Shown: piece by piece, positions 34,591 through 42,394 of the stretch
Position numbering within the stretch: the stretch's first letter is position 1
Layout: the number at the start of each line of letters is the position of its first letter
NCBI RefSeq assembly: GCF_020805785.1
Contig: NZ_JAJGZV010000006.1
Span: forward strand, 1-64,000
Direction of reading: 5' to 3'
Length of the DNA: 64,000 bases
From: Flavobacterium chungbukense
GTDB taxonomy: Bacteria > Bacteroidota > Bacteroidia > Flavobacteriales > Flavobacteriaceae
Position numbers and translations under genes: made by a program
Notes under the pieces: generated by a model
What the model saw: the letters and a program-made list of their open reading frames with translations, nothing else
The model's database searches: none
What the model was told of the DNA's origin: nothing

Positions 34591-34653
34591 TCGAAGTCAA
34601 AAGTATTTAAGAAAAGAAATATAATTAACCCCAACAGGTTTAAAAAACAACAA

Positions 34654-34687
34654 AAAAAGCCAATAGTTTTTAGACTATTGGCTTTTA
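34654..34687 (-). terminator. argS terminator
   Basis: Arms AAAAGCCAATAGT and ACTATTGGCTTTT with a 6-base loop and minus-strand T-run, 19 bp past the argS stop. Confidence 0.88.
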
Positions 34688-34705
34688 AAAATTATGTAAA
34701 AAGAT

Positions 34706-36484
34706 TTACATTCTCTCAGGAACTTCAATTCCTAACAATTCGAATGCTGATTTTATTATCTCGGCTACTTTTTGAGAAAGTTGCACTCTAAATATTTTTT
34801 TTGTCAAATCAGCTTCTCCTAAAATATGAACTGACTGATAAAATGAATTGTATTCTTTTACTAAATCGTAAGTATAATTAGCAATTAAAGCTGGACTATG
34901 ATTTTGTGCCGCATTCTGAATTATTTCTGGAAAAAGTTCAATTTGTTTTACCAATTCTTTTTCTTTTTCGTGCAATTCTTCAATTTGAATCTCAGCCGCA
35001 AAATCAAAATCGGCTTTACGGATTATCGATTGAATTCTGGCATAAGTATACTGAATAAAAGGTCCTGTATTTCCTGCAAAATCAACCGATTCCGCTGGAT
35101 TAAACAAAATACGCTTTTTAGGATCTACTTTTAAAATGTAATATTTTAAAGCTCCAAGACCAATTGTTTTATACAGTTTTGCTTTTTCTTCATCAGAATA
35201 GTAATCAAGCTTTCCTAAATCTTCTGAGATTTGTTTTGCTGTATCTGTCATATCCTGCATCAAATCATCTGCATCTACAACAGTTCCTTCACGGCTTTTC
35301 ATTTTTCCTGAAGGCAAATCTACCATTCCATATGACAAATGATATAAGCTTGAAGCCCAATCAAAACCTAATTTTTTTAAGATCAAGAATAATACTTTAA
35401 AGTGATAATCTTGTTCGTTTCCAACTGTATATACCATTCCGCCAACATCTGGCATATCTTTTACACGTTGAATTGCGGTTCCGATATCTTGTGTCATATA
35501 AACCGCAGTTCCGTCAGAACGCAGTACGATTTTACGATCTAACCCTTCGTCAGTCAAATCAATCCAAACAGAACCGTCTGGATCTTTTTCAAAAACACCT
35601 TTATCTAAACCTACTTGAACAACATCTTTTCCTAATAAATACGTGTTGCTTTCATAGTAATATTTATCAAAATTAACTCCAAGATTGGTGTAAGTTGTGG
35701 CGAAACCTTCATAAACCCATTCGTTCATTTTTTTCCAAAGGTCGATCACTTTTTCATCACCAGCCTCCCATTTCTTCAGCATGTCTTGTGCTTCAATAAT
35801 GATTGGTGCTTGTTTTTTTGCCTCCTCTTCTGTTTTACCAGTTTCAATTAAACCATTAATTTCAGATTTGTAGGCTTTATCAAACTCAACATAATATTTA
35901 CCAACTAGTTTATCACCTTTTAAACCAGAAGTTTCAGGAGTTTCTCCGTTTCCGAATTTTTCCCAAGCCAGCATCGATTTACAAATATGGATTCCTCTAT
36001 CGTTGATAATTTGAGTTTTGTACACTTTTTTACCAGAAGCTTTTAAAATTTCAGCAACAGAATACCCTAACAGATTGTTACGAACGTGACCTAGGTGTAA
36101 AGGTTTATTGGTATTTGGAGAAGAATATTCTACCATTACCGCTTTTTCATCTGGGTTTGCAGCTACATAACCAAATTTCTTATTATCTCTAATTCCATTA
36201 AAGAAATTCACATAATAACTGTCTGAAATTACAATATTCAAGAAGCCTGAAACCACATTAAAGCGTGCAACTTCAGAAACATTTTCAACTAGATAATTTC
36301 CAATTTTATTTCCCAATTCAGCCGGATTGCTTTTAATCACTTTCAGAAGTGGAAAAATTACCATTGTAATATCTCCTTCAAACTCTTTTCTTGTAGTTTG
36401 AAATTCGATTTTATCAACAGTAACATCAAATAATGCTTGTATTGCTTTTTGTATAGAAGGTGTAAGAATTTGTGGTAATGACAT
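34706..36484 (-). CDS. argS: Arginyl-tRNA synthetase
   Basis: Class I aminoacyl-tRNA synthetase charging tRNA-Arg. The N-terminal ArgRS domain (about 1-90) precedes the catalytic core with HLGH (130-133, the HIGH motif, in NTNKPLHLGHVRNN); the KMSKS counterpart is KMKSREGT, and the C-terminal DALR anticodon-binding domain ends FELLGIEVPERM. 592 residues is normal. Cytoplasmic and essential. A TATCTTTG box lies 22 bp before the ATG. Confidence 0.97.
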   Translation of the reverse strand: MSLPQILTPSIQKAIQALFDVTVDKIEFQTTRKEFEGDITMVIFPLLKVIKSNPAELGNKIGNYLVENVSEVARFNVVSGFLNIVISDSYYVNFFNGIRDNKKFGYVAANPDEKAVMVEYSSPNTNKPLHLGHVRNNLLGYSVAEILKASGKKVYKTQIINDRGIHICKSMLAWEKFGNGETPETSGLKGDKLVGKYYVEFDKAYKSEINGLIETGKTEEEAKKQAPIIIEAQDMLKKWEAGDEKVIDLWKKMNEWVYEGFATTYTNLGVNFDKYYYESNTYLLGKDVVQVGLDKGVFEKDPDGSVWIDLTDEGLDRKIVLRSDGTAVYMTQDIGTAIQRVKDMPDVGGMVYTVGNEQDYHFKVLFLILKKLGFDWASSLYHLSYGMVDLPSGKMKSREGTVVDADDLMQDMTDTAKQISEDLGKLDYYSDEEKAKLYKTIGLGALKYYILKVDPKKRILFNPAESVDFAGNTGPFIQYTYARIQSIIRKADFDFAAEIQIEELHEKEKELVKQIELFPEIIQNAAQNHSPALIANYTYDLVKEYNSFYQSVHILGEADLTKKIFRVQLSQKVAEIIKSAFELLGIEVPERM

Positions 36485-36505
36485 GTAAACTTATTTTAAA
36501 GTGAG

Positions 36506-36513
36506 CAAAGATA
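36506..36513 (-). promoter_or_regulatory. Candidate -7 box of argS
   Basis: TATCTTTG on the minus strand, 22 bp before the ATG. No TTG at the usual distance. Confidence 0.5.
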
Positions 36514-36814
36514 CTGCTTATTCATCAATTAGAGAAAATCAAAAACATATTAAATTCATTAAAAGAATCAGAATTTGATAAAAAAAGAGTTTTTCAAATT
36601 GTTAAAATTATTAAAAAACCAAAAGCTTAATCTCCTACAAAACAAGGGATGCGAAAATTTTGAAACTTTTTTTTACAATTTCCTGTAACATATTAAACAC
36701 AAAAGAGTCTTAATAGAGACTTCAAATTTATTTCTGAAGTTGAAAAAAAAAGAAAAAACAAAAAGTAACTAACACAATCATCATCAATCAAATCAAAAAT
36801 AATCAGTAAAAATC
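36514..36814. other. Divergent gap, argS to TonB receptor
   Basis: AT-rich DNA with no coding frame or hairpin of note. The only signals are the argS -7 box at its left edge and the TGTAACA-N16-GTC element before the receptor gene. Confidence 0.5.
36684..36713 (+). promoter_or_regulatory. Candidate ECF-type promoter of the TonB receptor gene
   Basis: TGTAACA (36684-36690), 16-bp spacer, GTCTTAA (36707-36713). The AAC and GTC cores at this spacing are typical of ECF sigma promoters. The same TGTAACA-N16-GTC arrangement occurs before the S9 peptidase at 42327. No TAnnTTTG promoter is seen here. Confidence 0.35.
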
Positions 36815-39235
36815 ATGAAATTAAAAATCTTTCTGTTTGCGTTATTGGGGGTAATCGCAACAGCACAAGCCCAGAATACAGGAAATGTATCTGGAAAAAT
36901 TACAGAGAAATCAAACGGAATGCCTGTTTCTTATGCAACAGTTTCTCTTAAAGAAAATGGAAAAGTAGTTTCTGGAGTCAATACAGATGACAATGGAGAC
37001 TTTTCTTTTAAAAATATAGCTTTAAAAAGTTATACCATCGAAATCCAATATATCGGATTTAGAAAATATGTTGGCTCAGTTCTTTTGAGCGAAAACAAAA
37101 AGTCTGCTACTGTTAATGTTTCTTTAGAAGAAGAAGCTACACAATTAAAAGGTGTTAACATTATTGCGGAACGTTCTACTATCGAACAAAAAATCGACAG
37201 AAAAGTAGTTACGGTTGGTAAAGATTTGACAACAGCGGGCGCTTCGGCATCAGATATTATGAACAATATTCCTTCTGTGAATGTAGATCAGGACGGAAAA
37301 CTTTCGCTTCGCGGAAATGATAATGTTCGTGTATTAATTGACGGACGTCCATCTAACATTGATCCTGCGCAATTGTTGAAACAAATTCCGTCAACTTCTA
37401 TCAAAAAAATTGAGTTGATTACAAATCCAAGTGCCAAATATAACCCAGAAGGAATGTCTGGAATTATCAATATCATTCTGCATAAAAATGCGAATACTGG
37501 TTTTAATGGAACTTACAGCGGCGGAATCACTTTTGGTAAAACAGCAAAATACAATCAATCTTTAGATTTAAATTATAAAACTGGAAAAGTAAATTTCTTT
37601 GGTAATGTGGGACAAAACTTTGGAACCTACTACAACGATGGATTTATTAAAAGATTTGACCAAGATATTGTTCAGAACATTGATGTAATGAATGATAATG
37701 ATTCGTATTTATACAAGATTGGAATGGATTTTTTAATCGATGACCATAATACGTTATCCATTTATACGAATCAAAACAAATCTAACGGAAAAGGATTTGT
37801 AGATACAGACATCGATTACAATAACGTAACGAATTCTGATATTTCTAATATTTTCCAAAAATCAAGATATTGGGGACCAGATCGAGTTGGAACTTACAAT
37901 TTGGCGTACAAACATATCTTTAAAAAAGAAGGTCATACTTTAGACTTTGAAGGAAATTATAGTGACAATAAAGAATCGCAAAATGCTTCTTTTGATACTA
38001 AAACAACAAAAACAGACAATTCAAGCGCTGATTTATTATATAATGATTTCTTAAAAGGCACTCGAAAATTAACGACATTAAATGTTGATTATGTTAATCC
38101 GTTAAACGAAAAAACAACTCTTGAAGCTGGTGCTGAAGCTAGAATTACAAGAACTGGAAATGATTATACAACTGGAAACCCGTTGCTTCCTGTTGCAGAT
38201 CGAACTTCACATTACACGTATGATACAGATATTTATTCTGCTTATGTAACATTTGGACAGAAATTCAAAAAACTAAGCTACCAAGTGGGAGCTCGTTTTG
38301 AAAGTTATAAAGTTCAAGCCAATTTAAATTATGGTCAAACGATGTTTGATGATGATTATGTCACTTTGTATCCTTCAGCATATTTGACTTACAACATAAC
38401 AGAGAAAAACACTTTGCAATTAAGTTACAGCCGTCGTGTTGACCGTCCGAGTTTAGAGCAGACAAAACCTATTCGTGAGTTTGCAACTCCTCTTGTAACT
38501 TCATTAGGAAATCCTGAATTAAGACCGCAGTTTACCAATTCTGTAGAAGTGAATTACACTAAAACATTAGAAAAAGGAAGTTTTACAGCTGGTGTTTTTG
38601 TGAGAAGTATTAACGATCAAATCAGCAGAATTTTATATCCAGATCCTGCAGATCCTAGCAAAGAAAAACAGATTATGTCTTTTACTAACTACGATCATAA
38701 TACAGCTTACGGATTTGAAGCTTCATTTAACTATAAAATCACAAAATGGTGGGATATTCAACCATCTATTGATTTTTCAAGCATCAATCAACAAGGTATT
38801 GTGTTTCAATACAATGCTGCTGATAATAGCAGTAATCCAATTGAAAGAAAAATTACTGTTGCTGCTTTCAACGGACGTATGAACTCTAACTTCAAAGCCA
38901 ACAAACGTTTAAGCTTCTTATTATTCGGATTTTACAGAGGCACTGTTGATGGACTTCAAAACAACAGTCACGAAATGTACAAAATGGACATTGGTTCACG
39001 CTACACTTTGCTAGACAACAAAATGAACATCAGCGTACGTTTTAATGACGTTTTCAAGACTATGAAATATGCTTTTGACACACAATATCCTTATCCTCAA
39101 GCAGGTCAATTTACTTGGGAAAGCCAGACAGTTTATGTAGGTTTAACATATAACTTTGGCGGTGGAAAAATCAAAAACTTACAGCGTAAACAAAGAGATG
39201 ATAATACGAATAAAGACGGAGGCGGAATGTTCTAA
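36815..39235 (+). CDS. TonB-dependent receptor, outer-membrane beta-barrel (OMP_b-brl_3) family
   Basis: An 806-residue outer-membrane protein: signal peptide (to TAQAQ, about 20), CarboxypepD_reg-like domain (about 24-105, VSGKITEKSNGMPVSYATVSL), plug domain (about 115-225, SASDIMNNIPSVNVDQDG and IELITNPSAKYNPEGMSGIINI), and a barrel with the RVDRPSLEQTKPIREFATP and LGNPELRPQFTNSVEVNY blocks of the OMP_b-brl_3 family. The C-terminus continues past the barrel with a basic, Gly-rich tail (RKQRDDNTNKDGGGMF). Ligand unknown; no SusD partner or transport gene is next to it. Monocistronic, with terminator. Confidence 0.9.
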   Translation: MKLKIFLFALLGVIATAQAQNTGNVSGKITEKSNGMPVSYATVSLKENGKVVSGVNTDDNGDFSFKNIALKSYTIEIQYIGFRKYVGSVLLSENKKSATVNVSLEEEATQLKGVNIIAERSTIEQKIDRKVVTVGKDLTTAGASASDIMNNIPSVNVDQDGKLSLRGNDNVRVLIDGRPSNIDPAQLLKQIPSTSIKKIELITNPSAKYNPEGMSGIINIILHKNANTGFNGTYSGGITFGKTAKYNQSLDLNYKTGKVNFFGNVGQNFGTYYNDGFIKRFDQDIVQNIDVMNDNDSYLYKIGMDFLIDDHNTLSIYTNQNKSNGKGFVDTDIDYNNVTNSDISNIFQKSRYWGPDRVGTYNLAYKHIFKKEGHTLDFEGNYSDNKESQNASFDTKTTKTDNSSADLLYNDFLKGTRKLTTLNVDYVNPLNEKTTLEAGAEARITRTGNDYTTGNPLLPVADRTSHYTYDTDIYSAYVTFGQKFKKLSYQVGARFESYKVQANLNYGQTMFDDDYVTLYPSAYLTYNITEKNTLQLSYSRRVDRPSLEQTKPIREFATPLVTSLGNPELRPQFTNSVEVNYTKTLEKGSFTAGVFVRSINDQISRILYPDPADPSKEKQIMSFTNYDHNTAYGFEASFNYKITKWWDIQPSIDFSSINQQGIVFQYNAADNSSNPIERKITVAAFNGRMNSNFKANKRLSFLLFGFYRGTVDGLQNNSHEMYKMDIGSRYTLLDNKMNISVRFNDVFKTMKYAFDTQYPYPQAGQFTWESQTVYVGLTYNFGGGKIKNLQRKQRDDNTNKDGGGMF

Positions 39236-39284
39236 TCGTCTTATTGCAAGATTTTTTTAAATAATTTTAGAATATTTTTTGTAG

Positions 39285-39321
39285 AAAAAAAGTCTGGAGA
39301 TGCCAACTCCAGACTTTTTTT
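39285..39321. terminator. Terminator of the TonB receptor gene
   Basis: Perfect 15-bp arms AAAAAAAGTCTGGAG and complement, 7-base loop, T-runs on both strands. Confidence 0.9.
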
Positions 39322-39416
39322 ATTTTATTTAATTCTACTAAAAGTAGAAAAAAGTTTTACTCAACAAATAAAATCTAATTTAATCTGCTGAAATACTTTT
39401 GAGAAAATTTTTCACG

Positions 39417-39456
39417 CAGATTTAAAAAGATTAAAGCAGATTTACGCAGATTAAAT
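39417..39456 (+). repeat. Decamer array (CAGATTTAAA family)
   Basis: CAGATTTAAA, AAGATTAAAG, CAGATTTACG, CAGATTAAAT: four 10-bp units after TTCACG. Same family and lead-in as 19924-19963 and 63852-63881. An inverted unit lies at about 39370-39390. Confidence 0.7.
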
Positions 39457-39493
39457 TTAAGTCGCTTGGGATATCATCTCAATAAATTTTAGT

Positions 39494-40165
39494 CTATAAA
39501 AAATTACGTATTTCTTTTATTTCTTCAGGATTTGCAATTTCTGTATCGTTTGTTATGGCTGATGAATGATAAAAAGTCAAGTCTAATTTTTCTTGAAGCA
39601 ATTTTACATTTGAAGATCTCAAACCGCCGCCTGGCATAATTTCAATGCGATTTCCAGCTAATTCCTGAAGTCTTTCCAAAGCTAAAATTCCTTCTTCAAC
39701 ATTTACACCTTGACCAGAAGTCAAAATCGTTTTGAAACCACAATCTATGATAGTTTCAAGTGATTTCTCCGGATTTTTAACCACATCGAACGCACGATGA
39801 AAAGTACAAGATAACGGATGTGCTAAATGCACCAATTCTCTGTTCTGCTTTTTATTTACTTTTCCATTTTCTTTTAAGATTCCGAAAACAAAACCATCAA
39901 CTCCCAATTTTTTAAATTGTTTAATGTCTTGTTTCATTTCTGTAAGTTCTTCATCAGAATAAACAAAATCACCGCCTCGAGGTCTAATGATAACATGCAT
40001 TTTAATGTTTAGACTTTCACGGACTTTAACCACCAGAATAGAATTTGGCGTTGTTCCTCCTAATTTCATGTTTTCACATAATTCAATTCTATCTGCGCCA
40101 TTTTCCTGTGCAATTATCGCAGATTCATAATTAAAGCAAGCTATTTCGAGCTGATTTTTTTTCAT
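39494..40165 (-). CDS. cutC: CutC family protein
   Basis: A 223-residue TIM-barrel protein of the CutC family, named for copper homeostasis although its molecular role is unresolved. Diagnostic segments are EIACFNYESAIIAQENGADRIELCENMKLGGTTPN at the start (split), VIIRPRGGDFVYSDEE, TFHRAFDVVKNPEKSLE and ILTSGQGVNVEEG, then EIMPGGGLRSSNV. No signal peptide; cytoplasmic. Single gene; no copper transporter is nearby. Confidence 0.93.
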   Translation of the reverse strand: MKKNQLEIACFNYESAIIAQENGADRIELCENMKLGGTTPNSILVVKVRESLNIKMHVIIRPRGGDFVYSDEELTEMKQDIKQFKKLGVDGFVFGILKENGKVNKKQNRELVHLAHPLSCTFHRAFDVVKNPEKSLETIIDCGFKTILTSGQGVNVEEGILALERLQELAGNRIEIMPGGGLRSSNVKLLQEKLDLTFYHSSAITNDTEIANPEEIKEIRNFL

Positions 40166-40235
40166 TAGTATTTTTAGTTAAATAGTGCTTCTATTTTATT
40201 CCTCTTAACAAGCCAAATAAGTTTTGCTCAATTTA

Positions 40236-40303
40236 TGTCACCCTGAGCGAAGTCGAAGGGCGCTCCTATTGGAACGTGGGCTTCGACTCCGCTCAGCCTG
40301 ACA
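40236..40303. repeat. 68-bp palindromic element, copy 1
   Basis: Starts TGTCACCCTGAGCGAAGTCG and ends with the near complement CGCTCAGCCTGACA; the centre includes GGAACGTGGGCTTCGAC. It is GC-richer than its surroundings. A partial left arm (TGAGCAAAGTCGAACGC) follows at 40321. It lies just downstream of the GIY-YIG gene. Confidence 0.8.
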
Positions 40304-40360
40304 AGTTATATGCGTTCTACTGAGCAAAGTCGAACGCTAATTTACTATTAAACGTTCTTT

Positions 40361-40672
40361 TTATAAAATTTTTTTATGACTTGTTTTATTTAAACATTCT
40401 GAAAGTTTTTTCAAATCTTCCCATCTATCATTTATTATAGCTTCCTTCTTTTTTCTACTCCACCCTTTTACTTGCTTTTCAAATGCAATAGCTTGATTAA
40501 CTTCATTAAACTCTGTACAAAAAACCAATTCTAAAGGTTTTTTATTATAAGTGTAACTCTCTTTATTTAAACCATAATTATGTTCATTTATTCTTCGATT
40601 TATATCATTCGTCATTCCTGTGTAATAACTACCATCTGAGCATTTTAAAATATAAACGTAATACTGCTTCAT
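40361..40672 (-). CDS. GIY-YIG nuclease family protein, single domain
   Basis: A 103-residue protein that is a lone GIY-YIG domain of the YhbQ/UPF0213-like group. Motifs: YYVYILKCSDGSYYTGMT (the Y-V-Y and Y-T-G pair), then NDINRRINEHN with the catalytic Arg region, the Glu-containing AIAFEKQVKGWSRKKKEAI helix, and a basic C-terminus. No DNA-binding or methylase partner. Cellular role of such genes is unclear. Four copies of a 68-bp palindromic element flank it (one downstream, three upstream), which is the notable context. Confidence 0.9.
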   Translation of the reverse strand: MKQYYVYILKCSDGSYYTGMTNDINRRINEHNYGLNKESYTYNKKPLELVFCTEFNEVNQAIAFEKQVKGWSRKKKEAIINDRWEDLKKLSECLNKTSHKKIL

Positions 40673-40748
40673 TTCTTTTTCAATTTAACCAAATTTAAAA
40701 GTAAGAAAAATATTTCTTTTTTTTTACACTGAATTAAAAAGCCCTATT

Positions 40749-40816
40749 TGTCATCCTGAGCAAAGTCGAAGTACGTGCTAATTGGAACGTGGGCTTCGAC
40801 TTCGCTCAGCCTGACA
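40749..40816. repeat. 68-bp palindromic element, copy 2
   Basis: Left arm TGTCATCCTGAGCAAAGTCG, right arm CTTCGACTTCGCTCAGCCTG followed by ACA; centre TAATTGGAACGTGGG. Same length as the other three copies. Confidence 0.8.
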
Positions 40817-40863
40817 AAGCTAAAAGACAAATAGAACTTAAAACAAATTATACGAAATCTGAA

Positions 40864-40931
40864 TGTCCTCCTGAACAAAGTCAAAAGTCGCCCCAATTGG
40901 AACGTGGGCTTCGACTTCGCTCAGCCTGACA
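40864..40931. repeat. 68-bp palindromic element, copy 3
   Basis: Left arm TGTCCTCCTGAACAAAGTCA, the most diverged; right arm CTTCGACTTCGCTCAGCCTG then ACA, identical to copy 2. Centre CAATTGGAACGTGGG. Confidence 0.8.
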
Positions 40932-40965
40932 AATAGAAATCAATAACATATAATCGTCAAAGTTT

Positions 40966-41033
40966 TGTCTCCCTGAGCGAAGTCGAAGGGCGTGCCAATT
41001 CAAACGCGCGCTTCGACTTCGCTCAGCCTGACA
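40966..41033. repeat. 68-bp palindromic element, copy 4
   Basis: Left arm TGTCTCCCTGAGCGAAGTCG, right arm CTTCGACTTCGCTCAGCCTG then ACA. The centre differs (CCAATTCAAACGCGCG). Confidence 0.8.
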
Positions 41034-41065
41034 GCTCAGTTAAGTTACGAGAACAGAAGGATAAA

Positions 41066-41097
41066 AAAAACCTGCTTCAAAAGATGAAGCAGGTTTT
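41066..41097 (-). terminator. Terminator of the KAS III gene
   Basis: Perfect arms AAACCTGCTTCA and TGAAGCAGGTTT, 5-base loop, T-run on the minus strand. Confidence 0.88.
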
Positions 41098-41125
41098 AAA
41101 AAAAATATAATGTAAGATGAATTAT

Positions 41126-42133
41126 TTACCATTTAATTATAGCACTTGCCCAAGTAAATCCGCTTCCGAAGGCTGCTAAAACTACTGTATCTCCAGATTT
41201 GATTTTTCCTTGTTCCCAAGCTTCTGTCAAAGCAATCGGAATAGATGCCGCTGTCGTATTTCCGTATTTCTGAATATTATTATGAACTTGATCGTCTGTT
41301 AATTTGAATTTGTTTTGAATGAATTGTGAAATTCTCAAATTTGCCTGATGCGGAATCAACATATCAATATCTGAAACTTGAAGACCATTTGCCTCTAACC
41401 CTTCGTTGATAACTTCTGCAAAACGAACAACAGCATTTTTAAATACAAATTGCCCATTCATATATGGATAATAACTTTCGTCATTCGGATCATTGTCTGC
41501 AATAATATCTGTTACCCAACGCGCTCCCATTCCTGGTGCTTGCAAAGCTAGTTCTTCTGCATGTTCTCCTTCAGAATGCAGGTGAGTAGAAAGAATTCCT
41601 TTAGTTACATCTTCTTCACGACTTAAAACTGCTGCTCCTGCTCCATCTCCAAAAATCACCGAAACACCGCGCCCGCGAGTTGTCATGTCTAACCCTGTAG
41701 AATGAACTTCTGAACCAATCACCAAAATATTTTTATACATTCCGGTTTTTATATACTGATCTGCTACAGAAATTGCGTAAACAAATCCTGAACATTGATT
41801 TCTAACATCTAAAGCTCCAACTGTTCTAAGACCCAAATCTCTCTGAACTAAAACTCCAGGTCCTGGAAAATAATAATCTGGACTCAATGTAGCAAAAACC
41901 ACAAAATCAATATCTTCTTTGGCAATACCAGAACGCTCGATTGCAATTTTAGCTGCTTTCACTCCCATTGAAGTTGTAGTGTCTTCTCCACGAACAATGT
42001 GTCTTCTCTCCTGAATCCCAGTTCTTTCCTGAATCCATTCGTCATTAGTATCCATTATCTTAGACAAATCATCATTAGTCACCACATTTGAAGGAACATA
42101 ATATCCTAAACCAGCTATTTTTGAATGATACAT
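41126..42133 (-). CDS. fabH: 3-oxoacyl-ACP synthase III family protein (KAS III)
   Basis: Thiolase-fold condensing enzyme that joins acyl-CoA to malonyl-ACP, normally starting fatty acid synthesis. The catalytic triad is intact: C114 in RNQCSGFVYA, H262 in PHQANLRISQF and N292 in YGNTTAAS. 335 residues is normal. It is not next to plsX, rpmF or other fab genes, and the stretch ALQAPGMGARWVTDII is a form I associate with the second, stand-alone KAS III of Bacteroidota, so it may serve another acyl product rather than the main initiation step. Confidence 0.9.
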   Translation of the reverse strand: MYHSKIAGLGYYVPSNVVTNDDLSKIMDTNDEWIQERTGIQERRHIVRGEDTTTSMGVKAAKIAIERSGIAKEDIDFVVFATLSPDYYFPGPGVLVQRDLGLRTVGALDVRNQCSGFVYAISVADQYIKTGMYKNILVIGSEVHSTGLDMTTRGRGVSVIFGDGAGAAVLSREEDVTKGILSTHLHSEGEHAEELALQAPGMGARWVTDIIADNDPNDESYYPYMNGQFVFKNAVVRFAEVINEGLEANGLQVSDIDMLIPHQANLRISQFIQNKFKLTDDQVHNNIQKYGNTTAASIPIALTEAWEQGKIKSGDTVVLAAFGSGFTWASAIIKW

Positions 42134-42164
42134 ATTCTATTATTATTTATTAAAAATTGGATTG

Positions 42165-42172
42165 CAAATTTA
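42165..42172 (-). promoter_or_regulatory. Candidate -7 box of the KAS III gene
   Basis: TAAATTTG on the minus strand, 31 bp before the ATG. A TTTTG box lies 24 bp upstream, slightly too far. Confidence 0.4.
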
Positions 42173-42326
42173 CGCATACTTTAAAATATACGTATACAAA
42201 ATACTATTTTTTTCGTAATTGACAATTTAATATAGTTTAATAATACAGCAAGATACAATCATTTACTTCTTGAAAAGACAATTTTCTGTTACAAAAACTG
42301 AAAAAAATTAAAAATCAGATATAAAA

Positions 42327-42352
42327 TGTAACAAGATGAAGGTATCTTAGTC
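42327..42352 (+). promoter_or_regulatory. Candidate ECF-type promoter of the S9 peptidase gene
   Basis: TGTAACA (42327-42333), 16-bp spacer, GTC (42350-42352), 42 bp before the ATG. Same elements and spacing as at 36684-36709. Confidence 0.35.
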
Positions 42353-42394
42353 AAACATTTTGAATCCCATTTATAAACCACTAAAATTCAAACT

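Larger units (their letters stand above)
34340..34705. other. Gap between argS and susC
   Basis: No coding frame. It contains the argS terminator, a second free-standing terminator with a candidate short RNA before it, and the susC leader with the weak TTG-N20-TAAGTTGC promoter. Confidence 0.6.
40673..41125. other. Gap upstream of the GIY-YIG gene, filled with palindromic elements
   Basis: No coding frame. It holds three of the four 68-bp elements (40749, 40864, 40966) separated by 47 and 34 bp, and the fabH terminator at the right end. Confidence 0.7.

Noticed and set aside
40236..41033. Repeats suggestive of a CRISPR array
   Set aside because: Units are 68-bp palindromes, intervals are irregular (34, 47 and over 400 bp), there are no uniform spacers and no cas genes.
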